64,000 nt of DNA from Stenocarpella maydis. Its lineage: Eukaryota > Ascomycota > Sordariomycetes > Diaporthales > Diaporthaceae. The position numbers were made by a program, and so were the translations under genes. Within the stretch, counting starts at the first letter, position 1, and each line of letters starts with the position of its first letter. The notes beneath the pieces are model-generated. The model saw only the letters and a list, made by a program, of their open reading frames with translations. It was not told the origin of the DNA and did not search any database. Positions 10,484 to 20,186 of this stretch are shown in pieces. The stretch is taken from positions 3,573-67,572 of the forward strand of contig NQMI01000168.1 in NCBI GenBank assembly GCA_002270565.1. The letters run 5' to 3'.

Positions 10484-11239
10484 CTATGAGCAAGTCGCCA
10501 CTGCGCCTCCCGGGGCCTTGTATGTCGTCGGGTCGAACCCATTATAGAAATTGGAGATATAGATATTGGAATCGCTAGCCTTGTAAGCTCCTGGGAGTGT
10601 AATCTTGGGACTGCAGGTAGCCGAGTTTCCGGAGACGCGCAATTGCATGCACCCGATGTAAAATTGAGCGCCGCCCTGCGTTTGGGCAGCGTGGAGGGCT
10701 AGCATCTCGCTGCGGAGCTGTTGTTTTGTCAGTCAGTCCGGTCGTAGATCTAAAAAGAGGATAGTTCGACCAGATTCTACTGGGTCACATACCAAGTAGT
10801 CACCACTCGCGAGCTTCGCCGGCAGCTTGAACTGGTGCGTCATGTTCTGCGCCATCATAATCTCATTGGCCCATTTCCCACCGACGTAGTCCAACTCGTC
10901 GATCTTGACCCACGATCCCACCCCGGTTGCCTGAGAAGCATCGGCAACCGGCCCGAACAACATATGCGTGATGGGGCCAGGGTGTGTGGATGAGTCCCAC
11001 TGGACCTTGATGGTATCGCCGGGCTTGGCAGCAACCGTCGTCACACCCGAGGGCACCTTGTTGCCGTTGACATTACACGTAATGTCATTGCTGGTCACGT
11101 CGGTGACGGGGCTGTTGCTCGGGGCCCTACGAATTCCGATCTCGTAGCCCGGGGAGACATCGTTGACCCAGAATTGATGAAGGTTCTGATGAGCAGTGGC
11201 TACTGCCAGCGTGGAGACCAAAATAACGGGAACGTGCAT
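10484..11239 (-). CDS. AA9 lytic polysaccharide monooxygenase (secreted, no CBM)
   Basis: Two exons, 11239-10793 and 10717-10484, with a 75-nt intron (GTATGT...CAG) joined in phase 0, give 226 residues. The start MHVPVILVSTLAVATA is a signal peptide whose cleavage exposes HQNLHQFWVN; the N-terminal histidine is the first ligand of the copper histidine brace. The second histidine lies in THPGPITHMLFGP and the axial tyrosine in GGAQFYIGC. The splice restores GDYLLRSEMLALHAA, a typical AA9 block. The enzyme oxidatively cleaves cellulose or related glucans outside the cell. The length fits a catalytic-domain-only member, ending ...APGGAVATCS. An in-frame upstream start at 11356 is rejected because it would bury the signal peptide. 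It could act with the GH3 enzyme at 51 kb. Confidence 0.95.
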
Positions 11240-12198
11240 TCTCACAAGACTCAATTGCTTTTCAGGGTTTAGTCGTTGCGCGCAATGGCTATGCGCGTAA
11301 AAAAAATTGAGATGTCCTGCTTTTTCCCGTATAGACCTATTCCTACAAGAATCCAATGCCCTATATACGGCATCTTTCTTTGCTTTGCCTTTGGAACAAA
11401 CTAGTGCCGGCTCTACGGCACGGCGAAGACGAAGTCTTCTAAGAAAGTCTTCTAAGAAATATCTACAGGCGCCGAATGGACGGAAAATCCAGGCTGGACC
11501 GCCAAGGTCGGGCCGCCAAGCTCCGTTTTAATCTACCTGACGCCCGGAGGCATTAGGATCTGCCCGAGGGCAGGCCGTTCCCAGTGTTGATAGCTAGGCA
11601 GCCTAGGAAGCGCTACTTGATTCTCCTTCATTGGGATGCAAGGGAGAATTGGTCCCGGCTCGCAAATGTAATAGTTACTACTCTAGTTGCATTTGGGTGA
11701 GCCTTAGCGGTCATTGTACCTGGAGTGGCTGAGTGGGTATGGGCTCCCTGTCCGCCGTGCCATTTCAAAAACAAGACCACTTCCCAAGGTCCCACCTATA
11801 GAAGCCAGTGTATATGCCGTCAGTCACTCACAAGAGCTGATTGTGCTGATCTAGCACCCGGAGAGTGTCTTGTCCGCTGGAGCTTGGAGATCCTGCTTGC
11901 TGCTGCTACCCCGTTCAGCTCTGTCGAGCTGTGAGAGACCGCAAATCCGGTGATATCTTGTTATCATTCCCGGCTTTCTACGACTGTTATTTTCCAACCC
12001 ACTCAGGCAATTTTGGTCAACAAAGCCGGGATACTGGGATCATCTCATGAAATTGTTGCTCCAAGAAGAGAACTCTTCATATTTCAGTATTTCTAGCTGA
12101 CCCTGGTCTCCATACCCAGCCTTCGGAGGTCCGGGCGGGCTTCCGACAACCGGTATTTTGTGATACATGACTATTATATCGCACCATGTCTACAACAA
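11240..12198. other. Intergenic region between LPMO and tRNA-Arg
   Basis: No supported gene. Short frames only. The LPMO promoter should lie just right of 11239. Confidence 0.4.
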
Positions 12199-12296
12199 GG
12201 TCTGTTGGCCCAATGGCAAGGCGTCTGACTACGACTCACGATATCCATGGGAAATTCGCAATCAGGAGATTGCAGGTTCGACCCCTGCACAGATCA
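12199..12296 (+). tRNA. tRNA-Arg (anticodon ACG) with a 26-nt intron
   Basis: The acceptor stem GGTCTGT pairs with ACAGATC (one G-U pair), discriminator A at 12296. The A box is TTGGCCCAATGGCAAGG and the T arm is GCAGGTTCGACCCCTGC. The anticodon stem TCTGA/TCAGG holds the loop CT-ACG-A...A, giving anticodon ACG. The intron (12235-12260) begins one base after the anticodon, as in nuclear fungal tRNA genes. A short T run follows at 12309-12320. Confidence 0.93.
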
Positions 12297-12554
12297 TGGA
12301 CTTTAGCCCAATTTTGCTTTTTGACATTTTCTTTAGTTACCTATTCTTTCAACTTTCTTAAGCAGGCTGTGCATATCTATCTCCCTTGTCTTGTATTAAT
12401 ATTAAGCTCGTCTCTATGGGAGTTGTGACTCAAGCCTGGGTTTATATGTCTGCTTTTGTTGGTTTTACCTGCATTTCCAAGACAAGTTCAACCACGTTCG
12501 ACAAATGGCCAGTTGCTATTTTTGTGAGTTGATTATATCGTCCAGCCATTGCGC

Positions 12555-13947
12555 TCAAGAATCCGCAATAATGTCGCTGTCTTCGTCGAAATCAGCAATC
12601 TTATGCTCCTCAGCAATATGTTCTATCAAGTCCTCAGGTGTCTCGCACAATACGACCACTGCAGAATCCCCACGTGGTCTTGCGCACAGCCCACATACAT
12701 ACTCCCCCAGCGGCGTATGGCACTTGACCACGAACCTCGCGGGGATGCGGAAAGTGAGCTTCTTGACCGCCACAACCTCCTTACCCGTGGTGCTTCGGCA
12801 TCGCGGCGCCGCAGTGCCGTTGTCGGGGGGCCCTTTAGATGCTCCCGGTGGTCCAGGGCTCGGTGCACGCAGCTTCGATAGAGCCGGCGGCAGCTTTCCC
12901 TTCACATGGAATTCGATATCCCACATGTCTTCTGAGCCAACCGGCATCAAGAGCTTGCACGCCGGGCAGCAGTTTTCTCGTCCTTCGTCGAACGAGCGCG
13001 CCAACGGCATGGTCGACTCCTGGAGGTCGATGCTGTACCGGCAGAAGAAGTCTTTCGTATTCCTCATCTTCGAGGATGTTTTCTGCGGTGGTGGCCTGGG
13101 TGTGTTTGATCGCGGTGGTGGCATTAATAAAGCTCTCGTCGGAGGCGGACGTCGAGGTGACGAACCTCGAGAACTCAGTTCGATCACTTCGGCCTCCCTG
13201 CATGTGATTTCTGGTGCTCTTTGTGGTACTGCAGACTGCAGAAGTCTCTGATACTGGGCTTGCAATGCTTCTAGAGACCCATTACGCGCCGCTCTCGACG
13301 CATACACGAGCTTGTCCACGCCTGCACGGTCGATTTGCCGGCCGCTATAAAGTGCGTCCTCCAGAACGCCAACTACGACTTTGTCAACAATTCAAATTTT
13401 CCATGAAATATGATTGTAAAATATGAGGCGTGGTATCTTGGAATGTCTCAGGAGTCTTGGCCTGATCCCTCTTATAGGGAACTGCACGTACTGTGGGATT
13501 TAGTTTCTTGGACACCACTTACTCACGGTCTGCTGGAGCAGGATGATTTGTTTTTGCAGCTCATTTTCCGTAATCACTGCGCCGTTGTTAGATTGATCGA
13601 ATGTAGTGCAAGGCTCATCCTGTCTCGGTTGCATTGAACTAGTAGTGTATTATTTAACGCCGGTAGATTGGGTTCAAGGCCGCATGAGAACAGCGCTACC
13701 ACTTACTGTCGCCAACTGCGAATCGCCGGCCCAGCCTGTCGTAGCAGATATTGTACTCCTGTTTGATGACAGTTCCCGAGTCTTTGAGGCTTCTCACGAG
13801 CTCACCCTTCAGCTTCTTGATCTTGCTATCCTGGCCCTTATCCTTCTTTTTCTGTCCTCCGCTCAAGCATCCATAAAGGGTTTTGGCGGCTCCATATGTC
13901 CTGATGACGTGGAAACAAGTGTCGCAATAATGAAAGCTTTCTGGCAT
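12555..13947 (-). CDS. Unrecognised zinc-finger-like protein with coiled-coil N-terminus
   Basis: I do not recognise the family. The best model joins 13947-13806, 13758-13707, 13638-13523 and 13372-12555 (375 residues); all junctions have GT-AG ends (donors GTGAGC, GTAAGT, GTAAGT) and compatible phases 1, 2 and 1. The N-terminus has a C-x-x-C (YCDTCFHV) and a lysine-rich segment, then a helix likely to form a coiled coil (ITENELQKQIILLQQ). The middle is proline/arginine-rich (residues about 165-200). The C-terminal 150 residues carry CCPACK ... KCHTPLGEYVCGLC and VLCETPEDLIEHIAEEH, a C2H2-like arrangement, and an acidic tail. The last exon is well supported; the first three are inference from phase and splice signals. 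The true start could lie upstream. Confidence 0.6.
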
Positions 13948-14803
13948 TGATTAGCGACTTCGGACTTTGGTTACCAGCTCCTTGTCCCCTTAAAATTCAT
14001 TCCAGGCCTTCTGGTAACTTACTTTGACGTTCGCCTCATCTATCATATTCGCGTAATTAATACCGATTTTGTCGGGTACCAGAACCAGAATTATGCTGGG
14101 AGCTTCCTAGATGAATTCATGGAGACAGCTAGGATTTGATTCAATATGAAGTCGCGAGAGAACAAGCGGACGGAACATTCTACCTGGTTTCGTTCTTCAG
14201 CCGATCATAATAGTCTTTTCTCCCCTATAACAAGAAATAAAATCAAATAAGAGCTGGAACACTCTACGGAATGCAGGGAATTTAGAATTATGCGAACAGA
14301 CGATCTAAATTCGTACACCCGAGAGTTTTGAGTAGGGCGGCAAGCCAGGAGCTGTGAGCAGGAAAATGCCCAGGTATTACGGGCTGGTCTAGTGATTATT
14401 TAGAATTTACTTAGGCAGGGAGCTTAGGTCACGCAACGAAAAGGAACTTCGAGATTGGACCAGTGGTGGCGGCCGCCATAATACCTAGAGACTTATGTGT
14501 TCGTTATGAAAAAGTCAAAAGTTGTTTGCTAGGATATCCCTCGTTGATGAAATGACGTTTCACCACACCAGTCTCAGACAGATACCCGTAGAACATACCC
14601 GACGACAAGCCTGAATAACTTAGTTCTCCATCCTCTTAGCCCCGGATGCACGCACGGTAGAGAGGGAGGGCGGCCAAGCGCGACATTGCAGCTACTGAGT
14701 CCAAGGGCCGGGCCGTGTGCATGCTATGCATTCAAAGTACAGACTTCTGAATGCAACGCTGTGCCCAAAATCCTGCGAAATAGCAAGTCTAGAACTGCCT
14801 GCC
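13948..14803. other. Intergenic region
   Basis: No supported gene. A short open stretch on the minus strand (VPDKIGINYANMIDEANVK before a GTAAGT at about 14030) might be an exon, but its phase does not fit the neighbouring model. Confidence 0.35.
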
Positions 14804-15438
14804 TCAGTGCTGGGGTGCTTCGTCGAGCACGCGCTGGGCGTCACCAGAAACCATCTCCTGCTTGATCATGGCTGACACCAACTGACGAACCCACCACTGA
14901 CAGTCACGTATCTCAACGCGCACGCAGCCCTGCCCAGGAACAATTGAATTAGTAGATCCTATCTTTGGACAGCCGCCCAGGAATCGTCTTCATTGTCTCA
15001 AGAGAGATAGAGATTGAGCATGGTACTTGCATCTTTCGAAGCCCCCCGGCCCAGGCTTCGTTCAGGTGCATCGACCGAGAGCGCCAGGCGCTCCAACTGA
15101 TTACGTGCCGTCACATCCTTGCCATCTGGAGTCGTGCCGTTGAGCCTGACCAGTCGCTCTGCTATTGTACCCAGCTTCAGCATCGTGGGCGGTTTCTCTG
15201 GATCCTCACTTGGGACGTATCCCCTCTCGAATTCATGCTCAAAGCCATGGAAAGGATCACCTCGGACGTTAAGTAAAGTACCACAATGCGGCGTTTCTTT
15301 GTCTTTGACGAAAAGGGCCCAATGCGCGTGGAATAACGGTGAGGGTACATAGCAGAGTAGGAAAATATCAACCCTTCCAGAATCGACCGTTGCTGGCGGT
15401 GGTGCCGAGTCGGAGATGCTTTTGTTTGCGTCATCCAT
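14804..15438 (-). CDS. Conserved fungal protein of unknown function with a GC-AG intron
   Basis: Exons 15438-15031 and 14929-14804 encode 177 residues. The first exon has VDIFLLCYVPSPLFHAHWALFV, then GTLLNVRGDPFHGFEHEFERGY and KLGTIAERLV; the second adds VRVEIRDCQWWVRQLVSAMI. I recognise this layout from a widespread family of small uncharacterised ascomycete proteins, in which the H-x-H-W-A-L-F block and the C-Q-W-W-V block are the most conserved parts; no reaction is known to me. The 101-nt intron starts GCAAGT and ends GGGCAG with a CTAAT branch-like site; only this GC-AG choice keeps phase 0 into the C-terminal block, whereas the nearby GT donor would introduce a stop. The ATG at 15438 is chosen over one at 15636 because the conserved part starts just after it. 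Confidence 0.75.
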
Positions 15439-15959
15439 GGCGACTCGCGTATACGTCAACAATTCAAGCGTTGGATGATAGAAAATGAGTCGCAGTTGAA
15501 TGCGGATATGGTTGATTTGCAGAGCCGCCTCTGCGGCTGCCTGAGAGAAGCCCACAATGTAGCAATGCACTGCAAGCTGCCTGCTGCCTAACAAGGCCCA
15601 GCCACAATTACTGAATGGACCTCCGTGCAACCCCACCTACCAACGGGTGTTGTGCACTTGGATTTCAAAGACAGACTTTATAGAAGACTCACTTCCGCAG
15701 GTCTCAGAACCACTCGTGCACTCAAAACTAGCAAGCAATAATAACTTTCAGGAAATCCATGGAGATGAGTCTCAAGTAAAGAAATCCCATATAAATGCTT
15801 ATATAAAAAGGAACCTTTCTGTCCGCTCTTCTGCAAGATGACGAGTTGCGCAGTGCTGCACAACTCCATATAGATCAACCCTATACGGCTGGGACAATAC
15901 AGGCCTTACACATCCACTGCCTCAGATTGACGGTCACCAAGTAGGATAGAGCAAAAAGG
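15439..15959. other. Intergenic region
   Basis: No gene supported. Short frames on both strands lack any recognisable feature. Confidence 0.35.
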
Positions 15960-16047
15960 ACTCCCACGCCCGGATTCGTACCGGGGTTACCAGCGAAGGC
16001 ATCTTCTAGGTGACAAGCTGGTGTGCTGACCTACACTACGCAGGAAG
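15960..16047 (-). tRNA. tRNA-Asp-like (GTC) sequence, intron-containing, possibly a pseudogene
   Basis: On the minus strand there is a good D-arm/A-box (TAGTGTAGGTCAGCACA), an anticodon stem CCAGC/GCTGG with the loop T-T-GTC-A and an intron-like insertion of about 17 nt, and a T stem CCCGG/CCGGG. Weak points: the T loop reads TACGAAT instead of TTCGAAT, and the acceptor stem (CTTCCTG with GTGGGAG) has at least two mismatches. It may be a decayed tRNA-Asp gene. Confidence 0.45.
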
Positions 16048-16386
16048 CTGTTTGGTTGGTATAATGCTCCGAGTTTGCTACTGAAAGGCTGGCGATGGTG
16101 TGGAAGGTGCCCCTGCTCTCGGGTTTGAATGAAAGGATGACTCATAATTCCGTAGCTGAGTGCTCCCTGAAAAGAGCTGTGGCGCAGCTGTCAGCCTGGG
16201 AGACCGATCTAGGTACTTCGGAGTCTAGACGTAGAGAGAGACTATGCGGTGACGGTGCTGGTTAGAACCCCATAGGCCAATTTGATTCAATATATGTTAT
16301 ACTTGACAAGACTGAAACTACTCTAACGCTCATTCTATATGCCAGGCTAGTACACAAAACACTATCCTCGATCTCTATCACCGTCT

Positions 16387-17558
16387 TCAAGTCTCCTTGA
16401 ACGAGCCGACTTCGGATTCGCAATAATCCCAGAACCTCTTCGACAGACCAGTTCCCTCTCGTTCCCTGGGCTTTTTCCCGGCGGCAATGTCATCCCGCAG
16501 CGAGCTGAAGCGCCCCCACGCAATCAAGAAAGATCCGTTCTTTTGTACTGTCACCTCTGGCGAGAAACCAGCAAACAACTCAGTGTAGGCGCCAAACTTA
16601 GCGGGCTTGAAGATGATTCCCTAATGGACCGTCAGTTGCTTTTTTTCTTCTCCCAGTCCAAGTGTGGGATAGTACTAACCATGAAAGTCTGCATCACCTT
16701 GTTGTCACGCTGCAGCTCAGTCCTCATGAGGCCTGGGTGTAAGCTCTACAGTTTGGTCAGTAACTGCCGTCCACAGACTCGAACAAGCAAGATAGAGAAA
16801 CCTAGCCAGTCAACACTCACCACGCTCACAATTCCATCAGAACCAAGACGCTCGCCCCACTCATGAGCCAACAGTACATCCCCAACCTTAGTCTGCATGT
16901 ACTGTTCCATGCCCCCAGGCTGGATCTTGGGCTTATTCAGCGCCTCATCCCAGACAATCCCCCCCTTCGGTGCACCCGCATTAACCATCGACGATACCCA
17001 CACAATCCTGACCGAATCCTTCTGGTCCGGCTGAGCCCGTGCGGTCTGAATCAGCAGCGGCGCCAAGAAGTCTGTCAGCAGCTGGGGCCCCAGGCAGTTG
17101 GTGACCATGCGCAGCTCGTAGCCCTGGGCTCCCTTTGCACCGCTGGGAGCCAGCATCACGCCGGCGTTGTGGAAGAGCACGTCGAGCCTGTTTTCCTTTG
17201 CGAGGAAGTCCAGAGCTGCGGGCCTGATCGTGCGCAGGTCGGACAGGTCGACGATGACGCTAGCGAGTCGTCCCTTACTGGAAGGGAATTCCTGCCTTAT
17301 GCTCTCGATGGCAGTGTTGATCTTGCTGTCGGACCGGGCGGCGATGTAGACGGTGCCATCCTTCTCGTAAAGCAACTTGGCGAGCTCAAAGCCCACGCCT
17401 GAGTTTGCGCCCGTGATTACGAAGACCTGGTATTCGTCAGTTGAAGTTGCTCTTGTTGAAAGGAAGATTAGGGGTTCAATTACCCTACCGGCCTGGCTCC
17501 CCAGGTCATGCTCCGTGAAAGTTGGCTTCGGCGGAAATGCGTCGCGGATACCAACCAT
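16387..17558 (-). CDS. Short-chain dehydrogenase/reductase (retinol dehydrogenase-like SDR)
   Basis: Four exons (17558-17484, 17426-16821, 16745-16680, 16620-16387) with introns of 57, 75 and 59 nt join without a stop into 326 residues. The Rossmann motif TGANSGVG lies near residue 30, the NAG motif in LFHNAGVM, the catalytic serine in WVSSMV, and the catalytic pair in YMQTK. The third exon supplies SLHPGLMRTELQR, a classic block after the active site. The protein should be a soluble NAD(P)-dependent oxidoreductase of the WWOX/retinol-dehydrogenase-like group common in fungal genomes; the substrate cannot be inferred. There is no signal peptide. The nearest neighbours give no pathway hint. 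Confidence 0.92.
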
Positions 17559-18612
17559 TGTTGCAATAGTCTTTAAAGATTATGAATCAAGTTTGTGGGG
17601 ACAGAGAGAGGTGCAAGAGTTTGAAGTGCGTGTGTTTGTGGAACTGGCTTTCAATCATCTTGGGGCGCTTCTGTACTTCAGGGCATTTATACAAATTGCA
17701 GATCATCATGATTGAGCTGATCCAAGGCTGCTTATGGCCTTGGTTGATCCTATCGAGTTTTGACGCGTCATTCAACAAAGCCTAAGGTAGTCATCTCGAC
17801 TCGACTGGCACCCGGTCGTCGGATTACGGCTGTGTTGGCGGCGCTCGGGGGAATACCAAGCCGGAGATAATGCTGGAATTCCAGCAATCCCGACGACTGC
17901 CGGCGACGAACTAGTATACTGAAATCCGGTAGGCACCATTCCAGCTGCGCAAAGCTGTGGCTTATCGCGCCAAGGGGTCTGGTACATATTAGTGTATATC
18001 CAAGAATTATTCACTTCCAATAATAGTATTAGGAACCTTGCCAGGTGCATGGAATCAGACATTCCCGAACAACATCGTCGGCCCGGATTCCGCCACCCCT
18101 TGACTCCAACCGCCTTTCATATACAAACTTATACTTTTAATAATGTTTCTAAATTAAACACATGTATAAAAGCGTTATTTGAATAATTGATTTTAAATAA
18201 AACCATTTTATAAAATATAATATTAATAAATTTATAAATTAATACTATTAAGTAAATAATTACTAGTATATTTTATAAATAATATAAACTAATTTAAAAT
18301 TAGTATATATCCTAGTCTAATAATAAGATAGAAGTATAAGTACTCCCTAGGTTGTGTTAACGGCAATTAGACTTTCATAAGGAAGTTGAAGGCAAAGTGA
18401 TTGTTTGAAGATGAGGAAATTGATATCAAAGACAAGGACCCCTGATGCAGTCGCTGACGAGTTTCCTGGCTTATTCAAGGTATCATTTCAAAGTGCTCCT
18501 CCTACTCCGGGCTCTGAACTTGCCTAGGAATTTCTGTCTGGCATAAATTATAATAATAGAGCCTGATGCACGCCCTCTCTTCCAATTGCCCTGCACGTCT
18601 CGACCAAGAAAC
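17559..18612. other. Intergenic region with a short AT-rich island
   Basis: About 18120-18345 is strongly AT-rich (TTATAAATTAATACTATTAAG and similar), like RIP-affected repeat, but no element could be identified. The remainder shows no gene. Confidence 0.4.
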
Positions 18613-20186
18613 TCACAGAGACATTGTGGACGCCATCGCCGTAGGCTTTGTGCCACCGAAGCCGACCAGCTCCTCCTCATCAGCTTGGTTACGGGAGCCC
18701 TTGCTGCCTCTTTGCAGCTGCTTGTGAGATGACCCTTTTGAGCCACTGACGTTGCTCAGCGGCCGGTATGAGCTGGGAGCGCCGGTGTCTTTGTCGGAGG
18801 GCTTGTGGTGGTAAATAGAAGAATACAAGATCTTGTAGAATCCAGGGACCAGACGCGAGAAGAAGAAACGGCAGTCTGGGAGGCACGCGCACATGATGGC
18901 GACCATTGTCTCAGCGCAGGACCAGAACGCAAGGGGCATGAGGTCAATGGTCGGGTTCGCTGACGAGCGAGTGCGCCAGAAGCTGACGCAGCGTACGATC
19001 CCAACAATAGTGAGCCTGAGGAGGTCATTTGATTAGAAAACCGTCAACTTGAATAGCTACTTCGGGTTGAGGTGCGCGGAGGGAACCAGGGGAAACAGGA
19101 GGTACATACGCGAATCCCATCCCGAAGATGAGAGCGACGCCAAACTTCTTAGTCATGGAGAGTTGGAGCTTGAATGTCTTGTATATGGGAAGCCCTATTA
19201 TTACGACGTCCATAACCAGGTTGATGATGCCGTTGCCAAGGACCAGCTTGTAGATATCAAGACAGTGGCCTGGTTCCTCTTTGGCCCAACCCGTCCAGGC
19301 GAGATGGATTGGCTTGCATTGGAAGATGATGATAAAAACGAAGAAGACCATGATGAATATGTTGAGCCCAATTACTGTGTACGTGCAGCGGCGGAAGACG
19401 GGCGAGGCATCGAATATACGCAGGAAGAAGAAACAGACGGAGAGCTTGGTGGCTGAGATGTGAACAATGTAGAGCATCTCGTTGGCAAAAAAGGCTTCGA
19501 GGATCGTGGTGATATTTGCGAAGGGCACTTCCCACGTGTCCTTGCCGAGGCCCAGGTCGTATATCCGCCAGAGGTGCACACCGTAAAGCGCGATAGAGAA
19601 GGACTAAGCGTGGCGTTAAACTCGCACACGAGGAGGCCGACCATGGAACTCACAAATGACATGAGCATCAGCCAGTCGTCAGTACCCCAGCCGCCACCAT
19701 GACCGAGGAATTTGACAGTCAGCCGCACCATGACCAGGAAGAAGGTGATGGCGAAGAGAACCGTCAACTTTGCAACGTCGTTTTGCTGGGGCCGGGGCGA
19801 GACGCCACACTGGCGCTCACCTAGACGTTTGGCAGCCAGGCTCTCCTTGACGGTGCATGTCGATGCCACGCATTTTGCAACCGAAGCCTGATAGGTGACA
19901 TCGGCGCAGAGGCAGGCCGTGTCGGTCGGCGAGCAGGTGGCAATGCCGCGTCCCAGCACGGACACGGTACAATTCACCTTCAGGGGGGACGGGGCCTTGG
20001 TCAGCTCTCAATTTCCCACGCTTGTCTCGGGTGGCGCACGGAAGGATGACGAGTCGCAGCGCGAGGGCCCGTGGAGGTCACACTTACAGCGCATGGGGGC
20101 GGTACATCCCAAGCCGGGTCCGCCGCCGAAGCCACACCGAAGATCAAAGCGGCGGCAGCCAGGGGAAGGAAAGATGTGGAACGCAT
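18613..20186 (-). CDS. CFEM-domain Pth11-like seven-transmembrane receptor
   Basis: Four exons (20186-20088, 19977-19654, 19603-19110, 19015-18613) give 439 residues with all phases compatible. A signal peptide (MRSTSFLPLAAAALIFGVASA) precedes a CFEM domain whose cysteines read PPPCAVNCTVSVLG, CSPTDTACLCADV, KCVASTCTV and GERQCGV, eight in total. Seven hydrophobic helices follow, starting VAKLTVLFAITFFLVMVRL, with the GTDDWLML and LYGVHLWRIYDLGLG blocks of the fungal Pth11/rhodopsin-like family and a cytosolic Ser/Gly-rich tail. Members are plasma-membrane receptors; the founding Pth11 of Magnaporthe senses host surfaces. One intron uses an AAG acceptor (19978-20087), slightly unusual. The ligand is unknown. 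Confidence 0.9.

Noticed and set aside
16170..16250. tRNA-like D arm (GTGGCGCAGCTGTCAGC)
   Set aside because: No T arm or matching acceptor stem follows.
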